64,000 bases of DNA from Pseudomonas gingeri (GCF_013385635.1 NZ_JACAPR010000002.1:62001-126000), one strand, 5' to 3'. Shown: positions 26,900-36,506, numbered from the stretch's first letter. The notes: generated by a model from the letters alone, not told the origin. Numbers and translations: made by a program.

Positions 26900-28243
26900 A
26901 TGCCGTCGCTCTTCAAACGCTCCCTGTTGCCCAAACTGCGCAGTTTCCCGTTGACTGCCGATGCCTTGACCATCCTGCCGTCGGCCGCCGAGTTCCGTCG
27001 CTGTCTGCTGGAGAAGATCGCCGGGGCACGGCAACGCATCACCCTGGTAGCGTTGTACCTGCAGGAAGACGAGGCGGGGCAGGAGATTCTCGATGCGCTG
27101 CATGCGGCCAAATCGGCCCATCCGGCGCTGGAGATCGTCGTCGTGGTCGACTGGCTGCGCGCTCAGCGTGGCCTGATCGGCGCGGGCAAGCAGCCGGGCA
27201 ACAGCGCCTGGTACCAGGCGCAGACCCGCGACCACACCACCGAAGTGCCGATCTACGGCGTGCCTGTGCAGACCCGCGAGTTGTTCGGCGTGCTCCATCT
27301 CAAGGGTTTCGTGATCGATGATTGCGTGATCTACAGCGGCGCGAGCCTGAACAACGTCTACCTGCACAAGTTCGACAAGTACCGCTTCGACCGCTATCAC
27401 CTGCTGCAAAACCGCGCCCTGGCCGATTCGATGCAGGGGCTGATTCGCAAGGAGCTGCTGGCTTCCCATGCGGTCTGCCGCCTGGACCTGCCGAGCCTGC
27501 CGAGCACCCGCAGCCTGCGCGGCGGTATCGGCGATCTGCGCAGCCGCCTGAAAAAGGCCCAGTACGACACTCAGGCCGGCGCCGAACCGAGTTTCAGCCT
27601 GTCGGTCAGCCCGCTGCTGGGCCTGGGCAAGAACAATCCGCTGAGCCGGGTGATCTGCGAACTGATCGCTGCCAGCCAGCAACAACTGACCATCTGCACG
27701 CCGTACTTCAACCTGCCGCTGGCGGTGACCCGGGAAGTCAACCGGGCCCTGGAGCGCGGGGTGAAGATCGACATCATCGTCGGCGACAAGACCGCCAACG
27801 ACTTCTACATCCCGCCGAGCCAACCGTTCAAGGTCATCGCCGCTCTGCCGTACCTGTACGAGATCAGCCTGCGGCGTTTCGCCAAGCGTCATCAGGCGGC
27901 CATCGACAGCGGCCTGCTGAACCTGCACCTGTGGCGTGATGGTGACAACAGCTACCACCTCAAGGGCATGTGGATCGACCAGCGCTATACCTTGCTGACC
28001 GGTAACAACCTCAATCCACGGGCATTCCGCCTCGACCTGGAAAACGCCTTGCTGATCGACGATCCGCGCAGCGAACTGCTTGAGCCAAGGGCCCGGGAGC
28101 TGGAGCTGATTTTCGAGAACACGCGGCGTATCGACAGCTTCAAGGAGCTGGATACCCTGGTGGAATACCCGGAGGCGGTGAGCAAGTTCTTGCGGCGGGT
28201 CAGTCGGGTGAAGATCGAGCGGTTGTTGTATCGGATGCTTTGA
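26900..28243 (+). CDS. pssA: CDP-diacylglycerol-serine O-phosphatidyltransferase (PLD type)
   Basis: A 447-residue protein of the phospholipase D superfamily, close in length to E. coli PssA. Two HxKxxxxD motifs are present: HLKGFVID with His133, Lys135 and Asp140, and HLKGMWID at about residue 352. The GASLNNVYLHKFDKYRFDRYHLL segment is characteristic. It makes phosphatidylserine, the precursor of phosphatidylethanolamine, on ribosome-associated or membrane-bound enzyme. The ATG at 26900 is chosen by family alignment. Repeats of REPIN type follow the stop. Confidence 0.92.
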   Translation: MPSLFKRSLLPKLRSFPLTADALTILPSAAEFRRCLLEKIAGARQRITLVALYLQEDEAGQEILDALHAAKSAHPALEIVVVVDWLRAQRGLIGAGKQPGNSAWYQAQTRDHTTEVPIYGVPVQTRELFGVLHLKGFVIDDCVIYSGASLNNVYLHKFDKYRFDRYHLLQNRALADSMQGLIRKELLASHAVCRLDLPSLPSTRSLRGGIGDLRSRLKKAQYDTQAGAEPSFSLSVSPLLGLGKNNPLSRVICELIAASQQQLTICTPYFNLPLAVTREVNRALERGVKIDIIVGDKTANDFYIPPSQPFKVIAALPYLYEISLRRFAKRHQAAIDSGLLNLHLWRDGDNSYHLKGMWIDQRYTLLTGNNLNPRAFRLDLENALLIDDPRSELLEPRARELELIFENTRRIDSFKELDTLVEYPEAVSKFLRRVSRVKIERLLYRML

Positions 28244-28250
28244 GGCGGCC

Positions 28251-28338
28251 CCTGTAGGAGCCGGCTTGCCGGCGATGGCGTCAGGATAGGCGCCGCAAGG
28301 CTCAAGGGCCTCATCGCTGGCAAGCCAGGCTCCTACAG
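28251..28338. repeat. REPIN-like repeat 1
   Basis: Two inverted units: CTGTAGGAGCCGGCTTGCCGG at the left and TGGCAAGCCAGGCTCCTACAG at the right, enclosing about 46 bp. Each unit can form its own small hairpin. This is the common Pseudomonas REP sequence arranged as a doublet. Confidence 0.85.
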
Positions 28339-28376
28339 AGGATCCGGGTCACACGGTGCTGCGTGGGGATACGCCC

Positions 28377-28473
28377 CCTGTAGGAGTCGGCTTGCCGGCG
28401 ATGGCGTCCTTGAGATCGCTAAAAGCTTCGCGGCGATGCGGCGCCCCGACAAGCCCACTCCTACGCAGGCCAG
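28377..28473. repeat. REPIN-like repeat 2
   Basis: A second REP doublet in the same gap: CCTGTAGGAGTCGGCTTGCCG at the left, degenerate inverted copies (ACAAGCCCACTCCTACG and TTCCTACAGG) at the right. It lies downstream of the efe operon end on the minus strand. Confidence 0.75.
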
Positions 28474-28495
28474 TTCCTACAGGGCGATATGAGTC

Positions 28496-29320
28496 TTAGT
28501 TCAGGCCCAGCTTGCCGCGCAGGGTCGACAGGTCTTCGGCCAGGGTGTTGACCGGACCCACCAGGGCCTTGCGGTCAGCGTCCTTGACCTTGTCATAGGT
28601 CTCGAAACCGCCGTCCTTGGTCTTGTATTTGGCGAGGATCTTGTCCACGGCGGCAAAGTTCTTGTCGACTTTGGCGGCGAAGGCCTTGTCCTGCTTCTCG
28701 ATCTGCGGACGGAACAGGTCGACGATTTTCTTCGCGCCGTCGATGTTGCCCTGGAAGTCATACAGGTCGGTGTGGCTGTAGCGGTCTTCTTCACCGGAAA
28801 TCTTGGTCGCGGCCACTTCTTCGAGCAGGGCGGCGGCGCCACCAACAACTTTCTCAGGCGGGAAGGTCAGGCCGGCAACGCGGGTCTGCAGTTCCTTGAC
28901 GTTGTTGTTCAGGCCGTCGGCCAGTGCGCCCAGACCGTCGGTGGTCTTCTCGGAGAACAGGGTGTATTCGATGCGGTGGAAACCGGTGAAGTCTTCAGCC
29001 TTGACGCCTTTCTCGTGGTCGTCGACACGGGAGTCGATGGCCGCGTCCAGGTCGCTGAACAGCTCGGCGATCGGTTCGATCGACTCATAGTGAACGCGGG
29101 TCGGCGCGTAGAGCTTCTTGGCGGTGGCCAGGTCGCCTTTTTTCACCGCGTCGGTGAACTTCTGGGTTTCGGTAACCAGTTTGCCCAGTTCTTCGCTGAC
29201 GTAGATCTTGTAGTCCGAGACCGGACCTACCAGGTCCAGGGGCGCGGTGGCCGCGAAAGCCGAGAGCGGAGTGTGCAGCAGGCCGACGGCCAACAACAAA
29301 GCAAGAGGCGACTTCTTCAT
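28496..29320 (-). CDS. efeM: EfeO-like M75 (imelysin-family) periplasmic protein, EfeM type
   Basis: A 274-residue secreted protein: signal peptide to about residue 23, then an M75/EfeO C-terminal domain with the signature [10 protein letters not shown] containing the metal-site HxxE (His115, Glu118) and [17 protein letters not shown]. It lacks the cupredoxin domain of full EfeO, so it is the short EfeM form. It is probably an iron-binding component of the EfeUOB ferrous-iron system encoded upstream in the same operon, being a paralog of the EfeO at 30679-31872. Confidence 0.87.
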   Translation of the reverse strand: MKKSPLALLLAVGLLHTPLSAFAATAPLDLVGPVSDYKIYVSEELGKLVTETQKFTDAVKKGDLATAKKLYAPTRVHYESIEPIAELFSDLDAAIDSRVDDHEKGVKAEDFTGFHRIEYTLFSEKTTDGLGALADGLNNNVKELQTRVAGLTFPPEKVVGGAAALLEEVAATKISGEEDRYSHTDLYDFQGNIDGAKKIVDLFRPQIEKQDKAFAAKVDKNFAAVDKILAKYKTKDGGFETYDKVKDADRKALVGPVNTLAEDLSTLRGKLGLN

Positions 29321-29343
29321 GGGACGTTTCCGTGAGTTAAGGG

Positions 29344-30660
29344 TTAAGCAGTGGTTTTTTGTGGTGTTGCAGATAGCAGCGAGCGACCGATGAAGTCCTG
29401 ATCGCCCGTGACCCCCGGCAGGGTGAAGAAATAACCGCCGCCGATCGGCTTGAGGTATTCCTCCAGGGGCTCGCCGTTGAGTCGTGTCTGGACCGCGATA
29501 AAACCTTGCTCCAGGTTGGCCTGGTAGCAGATGAACAGCAGGCCCATTTCCAGCTGGCCGTTCTTGCTCACACCATTGGAGTAGTTGAACGGGCGGCGCA
29601 GGATCAGGTTGCGCTGGGTTTCGGCGGTACGCGGGTTGGCCAGGCGGATGTGGGCATCGAGCTTGGTCAGCTTGCCTTCAGGGTCCTTGGCGTAGTCCGG
29701 TACCTGGGTTTCTTTCTGGCCGTCCATGGGCGCCCCCGAGCTCTTGACCCGGCCGATGATGCTTTCCTGTTCCTGCAGCGGGGTACGGTCCCAGCGTTCC
29801 ACCAGGTTGCGGATGATCCGCACCGCCTGGTAGCTGCCGTGGGCGGCCCAGGCCGGTTCGTCGCTGCCGGGCTGGACCCAGACGATACGGTCCATGGCGC
29901 TGCCGTCATTGGAGTCCGGGTTGGCCGAGCCGTCACGGAAACCGAGGAAGTTGCGCGCGCTCTGGGCCGGTTCGCCGGGCTTGGTCGGGGCCTGGGGCGG
30001 TACCGAGCCTTCCTGCTTCCAGCGCACCAGCAGCAGGTCCGGGGTGTTCTTGACGATGTCGCGCAGGGCGTGGATGTTGGTGTCCGGGGTGTTGGAGCAG
30101 AACTGGATGCTCAGGTCGCCGTGGCACAGGTCCGGTTGCAGGGCATCGTTGGTGAAACCGACCATCCGGCTCAAGCGCTTGGGCTTGGCGGCCTCCAGGC
30201 CGAAGCGCTCATCGAACAGCGAGTCGCCGACGGAGACGGTGATGGTCAGGTTATCCGGGGTGACGACCGGGCCGAGGATTCCGGAGTCCACCGGTGGCAG
30301 TTTCGGGTCGACCTGCTTCACCGCGCCGCCGGTCATCAGGAAGGCGATGCGCTGGTTGAGGGTGCGGAACAGCCGCTCGAGGTCCTTGCGGTCGCCGGCG
30401 AGGACATCAAAGGCGACGATCATGCCGGCTGCCGGGCGCGGCGTGACGATGCCGGTCTGGTGCTGGCCGTGGAAGTCGTGGCGGTCCTGCGTCTTGTCAC
30501 TGCTCGGGGCTTGCGTTACTTGGGCTTGCGTGGCGGCGGCCGCCATGGCCGGGCAGCTCAGGGCGCTGCCGGCAATGGCCGCGCCGGCTACGCCCATGCC
30601 CAGCAGGACACGGCGGCGGTCGGCGGAAAATTCGTTGTTGCGCTGTTCTGAATCGCTCAT
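29344..30660 (-). CDS. efeB: EfeB, Tat-exported deferrochelatase/DyP-type peroxidase
   Basis: A 438-residue protein with a twin-arginine signal ([19 protein letters not shown]) and a DyP-type heme peroxidase domain; the distal GxxDG motif is GFRDG in [13 protein letters not shown]. EfeB is exported folded with heme to the periplasm, where it is thought to oxidise ferrous iron or extract iron from heme. It sits between efeO and the efeM-like gene with short gaps of about 20 bases. Confidence 0.93.
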   Translation of the reverse strand: MSDSEQRNNEFSADRRRVLLGMGVAGAAIAGSALSCPAMAAAATQAQVTQAPSSDKTQDRHDFHGQHQTGIVTPRPAAGMIVAFDVLAGDRKDLERLFRTLNQRIAFLMTGGAVKQVDPKLPPVDSGILGPVVTPDNLTITVSVGDSLFDERFGLEAAKPKRLSRMVGFTNDALQPDLCHGDLSIQFCSNTPDTNIHALRDIVKNTPDLLLVRWKQEGSVPPQAPTKPGEPAQSARNFLGFRDGSANPDSNDGSAMDRIVWVQPGSDEPAWAAHGSYQAVRIIRNLVERWDRTPLQEQESIIGRVKSSGAPMDGQKETQVPDYAKDPEGKLTKLDAHIRLANPRTAETQRNLILRRPFNYSNGVSKNGQLEMGLLFICYQANLEQGFIAVQTRLNGEPLEEYLKPIGGGYFFTLPGVTGDQDFIGRSLLSATPQKTTA

Positions 30661-30678
30661 GTTCGGGTCGTCTGCTTG

Positions 30679-31872
30679 TTACAGGCCGGAAAGGCCAAGG
30701 GCGGGATCGATTCCATCGAGTGCATCGGCCAGGACCTTGGCCTTGTCGGCAAGCTGTTTGCGCTGTTCGGCGCTGACGGTGTCATAGGCGACATAACCGT
30801 CGGCGGTTTTCAGGCCGTTGAACTCGGCGTCGAGGGCAACGGCGGCGCTGTCGAGCTTGGGCAGCAGGTCGGCGGCCGACTTCACCAGTAACGGCCGCAG
30901 CAGGTCGATGACCTTGCGCGTGGCTTGCAGGTTGGCGGCGAAGCCATTCAGGTCGACATGGCTGTAGCGCTCTTCTTCGCCACTGCTGCCGCGGGTTTCG
31001 GCAATGCTGTGCATGCTGCGGGCGACGATGCTGACCAATTGTTCAGGAGGCAGCGATTGGGCCAGCAGTTGTTGCTTGAGCGTGGCTACATCGGCCCGCA
31101 GGTGCTGGGCGATGGGCAACAGGCCATCGAGGTTGCGCTGCTGGAACAGGCCGTATTCGATGCGGTGGAAACCGCCGAAGCCGGGGTCCTGCTCGCGCTT
31201 TTCGTAGTAGTCGGCGCGGGCGTTGATGCCATTGTCCAGTTCGGACAGGCGTTGGGCGGCAGGGGCCAGGCCCTGGTAGGCAACACGGGCAGGGACATAG
31301 AGCGCCTGGGCCTGACTCAGGTCACCGGCGGCGATGGCCTGCTCCAGCGCATCGACCGCCTGGATCAGGGCCGAGCCCTGGAGGCTCAGGTAGACGCGGA
31401 ATTCCGACAACGGGCCGATAAAGGCGGTCATCGACGGGCGCGCCTGGGCGGCCGCTTCCGAGGCCGCCGTCGGGGTCACGTGCAGCGTGCCACGGGGATT
31501 GCTCAGCAGGCCGCAGGTAATCGCGTAGTCGCCGGGGGCGAGGTTGGCGTTGATCACCTGGCTCAGGCCGGGAGCGATGTTCTCGCGTTCTTCGACCACC
31601 AGCACGCCGTCGAGGATTTCCCACTCCACCGCGCGGTCCGATTTGTTGAGGATGCGGAAGCTGTTTTGCCCGGCGGAGACGGTCAATGCGTTCGGCTCGC
31701 AGCTGTGGGGCAGGATGCTGACGGTGATTTCGTTGTGATGGTTCTGGCGTTTGCTCGCTGCCAGTTGCGAGGCGTAGTAGAACAGTCCACCGGCCGCGAT
31801 CATCACGATCACCGAGCCGGCTACCGCCCAGCGCAAGGCCTGGGGCGGTTTGCCAGTTGCAGGGTTGGACAT
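30679..31872 (-). CDS. efeO: EfeO, cupredoxin plus M75 iron-uptake protein
   Basis: A 397-residue protein. An N-terminal hydrophobic helix (WAVAGSVIVMIAAGGLFYYAS) anchors or exports it; a cupredoxin-like domain follows (NALTVSAGQNSFRILNKSDRAVEWEI to YAITCGLL), then an M75 domain with GFHRIEYGLF and GEEERYSHVDLNGF. It should be the periplasmic iron-binding partner of EfeU. The ATG at 31872 is nine bases after the efeU stop, indicating one transcript. Confidence 0.9.
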   Translation of the reverse strand: MSNPATGKPPQALRWAVAGSVIVMIAAGGLFYYASQLAASKRQNHHNEITVSILPHSCEPNALTVSAGQNSFRILNKSDRAVEWEILDGVLVVEERENIAPGLSQVINANLAPGDYAITCGLLSNPRGTLHVTPTAASEAAAQARPSMTAFIGPLSEFRVYLSLQGSALIQAVDALEQAIAAGDLSQAQALYVPARVAYQGLAPAAQRLSELDNGINARADYYEKREQDPGFGGFHRIEYGLFQQRNLDGLLPIAQHLRADVATLKQQLLAQSLPPEQLVSIVARSMHSIAETRGSSGEEERYSHVDLNGFAANLQATRKVIDLLRPLLVKSAADLLPKLDSAAVALDAEFNGLKTADGYVAYDTVSAEQRKQLADKAKVLADALDGIDPALGLSGL

Positions 31873-31880
31873 GGGTAACC

Positions 31881-32723
31881 TTACTGGTTGGGAACGGAAG
31901 AAGTTTGCTTGGCTGCCGGCGGCGCGGCCGGGATGAAAAACATCACCAGCGCGATCACCAGGTACAGCAGGTAGGCGCCCACCACACTGACGGTCGGGGC
32001 ATCCTGGTAGCCGAACATGCCGGCCAGGACCGAACCGATAGGGCCATCCATCGGCAGCGTGGCGCTGATATCGAAGACCACGGCTTGCAGGTGGTTCCAC
32101 AGGCCGGCTTCATGCAGGGCCTGGACCGAATTGGCGAGGATCCCGGCGGCGACCACCAGAATGAACAGGCCGGTCCAGCGGAAGAACAGGCTCAGGTTCA
32201 GGCGCATGCTGCCGGTGTAGATGGCGAAGCCGACGAAAATCGCCAGGATCAGGCCGAGCAGGGCGCCGATCGGTGCCCCCGGGCCTTCGCTCTGCTGGAA
32301 CACCGCCAGCAGGAAGAACACGGTTTCCAGGCCTTCGCGGGCCACGGCGAAGAACACCATGGCAATCAGCGCCCAGACCTGATGCCTGGAGCCGGCCAGG
32401 GCGTGGTCGAGGGACACATGCAGGGAGTGCTTGATGGAACGGGCGACCTTGCGCATCCAGAACACCATCGAACTGAGGATGCCGACGGCGATCAGGCCGA
32501 CGATGCCTTCGAAGAGTTCCTGTTGTTTCTGCGGGAATTCGGCGCTCATCAGCTCCAGGCCGCCCCCCACCAGCAGGGCGAGGGCGGCGGCGAGAAAGAC
32601 CCCGATCCACACGGCCGGCATCCACTGGCCGCGGCCGGTCTGCTTGAGGTAGCTGGCAATGATGCCAACGATGAGCGCGGCTTCGATGCCTTCGCGCAAC
32701 ATGATCAGAAAGGGAACCAGCAT
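31881..32723 (-). CDS. efeU: EfeU, FTR1-family iron permease
   Basis: A 280-residue membrane protein with seven helices. The two REGxE iron-binding motifs of FTR1/EfeU are at residues 10-14 (REGIE) and 129-133 (REGLE). It imports iron across the inner membrane. It is the first gene of efeU-efeO-efeB-efeM. The promoter region contains a Fur box (32765-32783), so iron repression is expected. Confidence 0.93.
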   Translation of the reverse strand: MLVPFLIMLREGIEAALIVGIIASYLKQTGRGQWMPAVWIGVFLAAALALLVGGGLELMSAEFPQKQQELFEGIVGLIAVGILSSMVFWMRKVARSIKHSLHVSLDHALAGSRHQVWALIAMVFFAVAREGLETVFFLLAVFQQSEGPGAPIGALLGLILAIFVGFAIYTGSMRLNLSLFFRWTGLFILVVAAGILANSVQALHEAGLWNHLQAVVFDISATLPMDGPIGSVLAGMFGYQDAPTVSVVGAYLLYLVIALVMFFIPAAPPAAKQTSSVPNQ

Positions 32724-32764
32724 TCGGCAATCGCGTCCGTTACAAAGTGGATGGTAATTTGTAA

Positions 32765-32783
32765 CATAATGATACTCATTACT
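32765..32783. promoter_or_regulatory. Fur box upstream of efeU
   Basis: CATAATGATACTCATTACT matches the 19-bp Fur consensus at 15 positions. It lies 42-60 bp upstream of the efeU start, placing the efe operon under iron control. Confidence 0.8.
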
Positions 32784-32849
32784 AAACAGCTTTCATTGAC
32801 AATAGCTGAACCTTGGCTGAACGGCAGGGGTTGCATGTAGCAACCGGCT

Positions 32850-32956
32850 GATCGTTCCCATGCGGAGCGTGGGAGCGTCTCCCAGGACGCTTTGCGTCTG
32901 CTTCTGTGACGCGGAGCGTCACGGGCTGCATGCCCACGCGGAGCGGGGGAACGATC
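32850..32956. repeat. Multi-stem intergenic palindrome, copy C
   Basis: A ~107-bp element starting GATCGTTCCCA and ending GGGGGAACGATC, with inner GACGC/GCGTC and GTGACGCGGAGCGTCAC stems. Family of 18312, 23674 and 62040. It lies between the efe promoter and the aspartate racemase stop. Confidence 0.8.
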
Positions 32957-32975
32957 TAGCGGTAGGAGGGGGCGG

Positions 32976-33668
32976 TTATTTGCCCAGCGCAAACTCCACG
33001 GCTGCCACGGCGTGCAACTCGGTGGTGTCGAACAGCGGCAGGGTGCTGTGCTCGGGCTTGATCAGCAGGCTGATTTCCGTGCAGCCGAGGATCACCGCCT
33101 GGGCGCCACGGGCGGCCAGGCCGTCGATCACCTGCCGGTAAACCTGGCGCGAGTGCTCGCTGATGATGCCGACGCAGAGTTCGTCATAGATGATCCGATG
33201 CACGGCCTGGCGCTCGTCGGCTTCGGGCACCAGTACCTCCAGCCCCAGGACGGTCAGCCGTTGCTTGAGAAAGTCCTGCTCCATGGTGAACGCGGTGCCC
33301 AGCAGCCCCACGGTGCGTGCCCCGGCGTCGAGGGCGGCGTGTCCGGCCGGCTCGGCGATATGCAGGAAGGGGATGTCTACCGCTGCCTGGATCTGCTCCG
33401 CGACCCGGTGCATGGTGTTGGTGCAGAGCACGACGCAGTCGGCGCCACCGGCCTGCAGGCGCCGCGCGGCGTCCTGCAGGATCAGCCCGGCATCGTCCCA
33501 GCGCCCGGCGTGCTGGGCCTGTTCGACAGGTCCGAAGTCGACGCTGTACATTAGCAACGACGCCGAGCGCAACGGGCCGAGTCGCGAGCGGACCTGCTGG
33601 TTGATGATCCGGTAGTACTCGGCGCTGGACTCCCAGCTCATGCCGCCGATAAGGCCGATGGTACGCAT
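32976..33668 (-). CDS. Aspartate/glutamate racemase family protein
   Basis: A 230-residue PLP-independent racemase. The N-terminal IGLIGGMSWESSAEYYR is the aspartate-racemase signature, and the two catalytic cysteines are Cys82 (VVLCTNTMH) and Cys196 (VILGCTEI). It would interconvert L- and D-aspartate or a related amino acid. The ATG at 33668 has CAGGAG upstream. It is divergent from an AraC-type regulator, a probable control pair. Confidence 0.88.
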   Translation of the reverse strand: MRTIGLIGGMSWESSAEYYRIINQQVRSRLGPLRSASLLMYSVDFGPVEQAQHAGRWDDAGLILQDAARRLQAGGADCVVLCTNTMHRVAEQIQAAVDIPFLHIAEPAGHAALDAGARTVGLLGTAFTMEQDFLKQRLTVLGLEVLVPEADERQAVHRIIYDELCVGIISEHSRQVYRQVIDGLAARGAQAVILGCTEISLLIKPEHSTLPLFDTTELHAVAAVEFALGK

Positions 33669-33771
33669 GTGGTGCTCCTGTCGATAAAAGGGCGTCGATA
33701 AAGGGTGTCGAGAAAGCATGCCTGGGCAGTCTGCGCGGTGGCACCGGGTCCCATCTATCAGGAAATTTCAT

Positions 33772-34563
33772 ATGCCGGGGCAACGACCCGCTGTGCTTTC
33801 GATGCCTCCCCGGCATTTGCTGGACGGACGGCTGTGCCTGCAGCTGCTACCGCGTTCAGCCTACAGCGGCCGGGACCCGGTGCAGTGGCAGACCCTGGGC
33901 ATTGCCCTGGAACATCAGCAGGGCGTGCACGCGATCGATTCCGACCAGCGCGTGGATTTCGACACCTGGCCCGGCACCCTGGCCCTGACACCGCCCGGCG
34001 TCGAGGTGTTTTCCGAGTCGGCCAGGGGCGGTGAATACCTGCTGGTGCGTTGGCACCTCGAGGACGAGCAGCCATCAGTGCAGCGCCGCCTGGAGATTCC
34101 CGGCCATGCCCGGGGCATGGCCTGCGGGCGGCAACTGCGCCGGCTGCTGCTGGACCCGCACACCGATCCGCTGGCCCTGGAAGCCGCCGCACTGGACTTT
34201 GTCGGTCTGTGTGACACGGCCCCCTCGGTGACCCGTCCGCAGCAAGACTTCGGGCCGCTCCTGCAACGTTTCGCCGAAGCCTTTGCGCAACCCTTGAGCC
34301 TGGCACAACTGGCGGCCGAGCAAGGGCAGTCGGAATTGCGTTTCCTGCGGGATTTCACCCGCGCTATCGGCATGACACCCCATGCCTACCTGCTTGAAGT
34401 CCGGGTCCAGGCGGCGCGACGGTTGATCGAGAGCTCCCGCCTGACGCTGGCGGAAATCGCCCTGGACTGCGGTTTTGCCCACCAGTCGCACCTGGGCAGC
34501 GCCTTTCGCAAGGTGCTGGGCCAGACGCCAGGTGAGTACCGTCGACGGCTCGCCATGAGTTAG
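33772..34563 (+). CDS. AraC-family transcriptional regulator
   Basis: A 263-residue regulator with an N-terminal cupin-like sensing domain and a C-terminal pair of helix-turn-helix motifs from about residue 165 (LSLAQLAAEQGQSELRFLRDFTRAIGMTPHAYL and LAEIALDCGFAHQSHLGSAFRKVLGQTPGEYRR). The start at 33772 follows AGGAAA. It is divergent from the aspartate racemase gene, with a gap of about 100 bp in which both promoters must lie. Confidence 0.9.
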   Translation: MPGQRPAVLSMPPRHLLDGRLCLQLLPRSAYSGRDPVQWQTLGIALEHQQGVHAIDSDQRVDFDTWPGTLALTPPGVEVFSESARGGEYLLVRWHLEDEQPSVQRRLEIPGHARGMACGRQLRRLLLDPHTDPLALEAAALDFVGLCDTAPSVTRPQQDFGPLLQRFAEAFAQPLSLAQLAAEQGQSELRFLRDFTRAIGMTPHAYLLEVRVQAARRLIESSRLTLAEIALDCGFAHQSHLGSAFRKVLGQTPGEYRRRLAMS

Positions 34564-34631
34564 TCGTACGCCCCAGGATACGATCTGCCATGATCGTGGC
34601 TTCGATTCCGATTCACCCGAGGAGCAGTTCA

Positions 34632-35126
34632 ATGGACGACGTACGGCAACTGGGGGAAATGCTTCGGCACTACGCCGAGAGCGAAGCGCACAAGCGGCAA
34701 CTGTTCGAGAGCCAGTCGGCCCACTGGACGGCGCGGATCGTCGAGCTGTTCGATCATATCGAGCGCTGGCTGGAGCCGGTCAAGGCGCCGGACCTGCTGG
34801 AAGTACGGCGCGAAGAGTACGTGGCCTTCGGTCCTGGCGTCGCGGTGGAGACCTCTACCTTCAAGACGCAGAAACTGAGCATTCATATCGCCGGCAAGCC
34901 GGTGGAGTTCGTCCCGGAAGTGATGGGCGCCGGAGGTGCGATCTCCCTGGCGGTGGTGGGCCTGACGGCGGCGCGCCATGGCAGTGTGTCACTGGTGGGC
35001 GTGCCCGGTACGGGGGACTGGCAGTGGCGTAAGACCAACGGCCTGAAAGATCCGGATATCTTCACGTTCGATGCCAATTTCCTCGCGGTGCAACTGCAGA
35101 GCCTGATTCCTCGCGAACGCGCCTGA
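34632..35126 (+). CDS. Conserved hypothetical protein
   Basis: I do not recognise a family for this 164-residue soluble protein. The N-terminal third is helical and charged (QLGEMLRHYAESEAHKRQLFESQSAHW), the rest looks beta-rich, with a hydrophobic glycine-rich segment (GAGGAISLAVVGLTAARHGSVSLVGVPGTG) that lacks a proper P-loop Lys. The start has GAGGAG upstream. No membrane segments or signal are seen; monocistronic between AraC and tpx. Confidence 0.7.
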   Translation: MDDVRQLGEMLRHYAESEAHKRQLFESQSAHWTARIVELFDHIERWLEPVKAPDLLEVRREEYVAFGPGVAVETSTFKTQKLSIHIAGKPVEFVPEVMGAGGAISLAVVGLTAARHGSVSLVGVPGTGDWQWRKTNGLKDPDIFTFDANFLAVQLQSLIPRERA

Positions 35127-35211
35127 GCGGGCGAGGAGAAGGGTGGCGGTGTTTCGCGCACGTTCCTACACTGAAAAGCTGCTTTTCAGGTTTGCCGCAC
35201 AAGGGAACGTA

Positions 35212-35264
35212 TGACAATTTGTGCGTCCCCATAGGTCGCCCGACACTTTCGTGTTTAACTTCGG
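35212..35264 (+). promoter_or_regulatory. Duplicated tpx promoter element, copy 1
   Basis: A 53-bp block starting TGACAATTTGTG and ending TTAACTTCG, matching the block at 35900-35952 at about 42 positions without gaps. It ends 33 bp before the first tpx start, as expected for a promoter. Confidence 0.55.
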
Positions 35265-35297
35265 CCTCTTCAAAAAACGTCTGGAAGGATTTCGTTC

Positions 35298-35798
35298 ATG
35301 GCTCAAGTCACCCTCAAAGGCAATCCGGTTCAAGTCAACGGTCAACTGCCACAAGTCGGCTCCAAGGCACCAGCCTTTTCCCTGGTCAGCGGCGGCCTCG
35401 CCGACGTCACCCTGAGCAGCTTTGCCGGCAAGCGCAAAGTGCTGAACATTTTCCCGAGTGTCGACACTCCGACCTGCGCCACCTCCGTGCGCAAGTTCAA
35501 CGCCCAGGCCAACGAACTGGCCAACACCGTGGTGCTGTGCATCTCGGCCGACCTGCCATTCGCCCAGGCCCGTTTCTGCGGCGCCGAAGGCCTGGAAAAT
35601 GTGCAGAACCTGTCGACCCTGCGTGGCCGCGAATTCATCGAGAACTACGGCGTGGCCATCGCCGACGGTCCGCTGACCGGCCTGACCGCCCGTGCCGTGG
35701 TGGTACTGGACGAAAACGATAACGTCCTGCACAGCGAACTGGTCAAGGAAATCGCCGAAGAACCGAACTACGAAGCAGCCCTGGCTGTTCTGAAGTAA
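35298..35798 (+). CDS. tpx: Thiol peroxidase Tpx (first copy)
   Basis: A 166-residue atypical 2-Cys peroxiredoxin. The peroxidatic Cys60 lies in SVDTPTCA and the resolving Cys94 in ARFCGAEGL, with thioredoxin as usual reductant. It reduces hydrogen and lipid peroxides in the periplasm or cytoplasm. It has a full set of own signals: promoter element, GGAAGGA ribosome site, and an intrinsic terminator downstream. A diverged second copy follows at once. Confidence 0.95.
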   Translation: MAQVTLKGNPVQVNGQLPQVGSKAPAFSLVSGGLADVTLSSFAGKRKVLNIFPSVDTPTCATSVRKFNAQANELANTVVLCISADLPFAQARFCGAEGLENVQNLSTLRGREFIENYGVAIADGPLTGLTARAVVVLDENDNVLHSELVKEIAEEPNYEAALAVLK

Positions 35799-35816
35799 CG
35801 GTAGCGGTGATGCCCG

Positions 35817-35844
35817 ACGGCCTGGCTTAGTCCAGGCCGTTTTT
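35817..35844 (+). terminator. Intrinsic terminator of first tpx
   Basis: ACGGCCTGG / CCAGGCCGT stem with a six-base loop followed by TTTT. The second tpx copy ends in a near-identical structure. Confidence 0.9.
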
Positions 35845-35899
35845 CGTTGTATGGCGCTCTGTTGCAGGCGTCCCGGGCAGCTCTGCGCAGGTGCTGGTG

Positions 35900-35952
35900 T
35901 GACAATTTGTGTTTGCACGTAGGTCGCCGGACCTTATCGTGGTTAACTTCGA
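35900..35952 (+). promoter_or_regulatory. Duplicated tpx promoter element, copy 2
   Basis: The second copy of the 53-bp block, with the same distance to its start codon (about 35 bp). Best conserved parts are TGACAATTTGTG, AGGTCGCC and TTAACTTCG, which are likely to be functional. Confidence 0.55.
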
Positions 35953-35987
35953 CTTTACTTCATACACCGTTCAGAGGGATTCAGTTC

Positions 35988-36488
35988 ATGGCACAAGTGA
36001 CGCGCAGGGGAGTGGTGGTCCAGGTCAATGGTGAGCTGCCACGTCCAGGCACCCGGGCACCGGCGTTTTCCCTGGTGGACAAGGACCTGGCGGATATCAC
36101 CCTGGGCCACTTTGCCGGCAAGCGCAAAGTGCTGAACATCTTCCCGAGCGTCGATACGCCGACCTGTGCCAAGTCGGTGCGGGCCTTCAATGCCCGGGCC
36201 AATGAACTGGCCAATACCGTGGTGCTGTGCATCTCCGCCGACCTGCCGTTTGCCCAGGCGCGTTTCTGCGGGGCGGAAGGTCTGGACCAGGTGCAGAACC
36301 TGTCGACCCTGCGCGGCGGAGAATTCATGGAGAACTACGGTGTGGCCATCGCCGATGGCCCGACTGCCGGCCTGACGGCCCGGGCTGTACTGGTCCTCGA
36401 TGAACAGGATCAGGTGCTGCACAGCGAACTGGTCGCCGATATCGGCCAGGAACCCGACTATGCCGCGGCTCTCGCGGCACTGCGCTAA
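35988..36488 (+). CDS. tpx: Thiol peroxidase Tpx (second copy)
   Basis: A 166-residue paralog of the preceding Tpx with no length change. Cys60, Cys81 and Cys94 and the blocks [18 protein letters not shown] and [19 protein letters not shown] are identical. Differences cluster at the N-terminus (TRRGVV for TLKGNP), around residues 31-41 and at the C-terminus. Both active-site cysteines remain, so the copy should be active. It clearly arose by tandem duplication including promoter and terminator. Confidence 0.95.
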   Translation: MAQVTRRGVVVQVNGELPRPGTRAPAFSLVDKDLADITLGHFAGKRKVLNIFPSVDTPTCAKSVRAFNARANELANTVVLCISADLPFAQARFCGAEGLDQVQNLSTLRGGEFMENYGVAIADGPTAGLTARAVLVLDEQDQVLHSELVADIGQEPDYAAALAALR

Positions 36489-36506
36489 ACGCTTTTACAA
36501 TTATTG

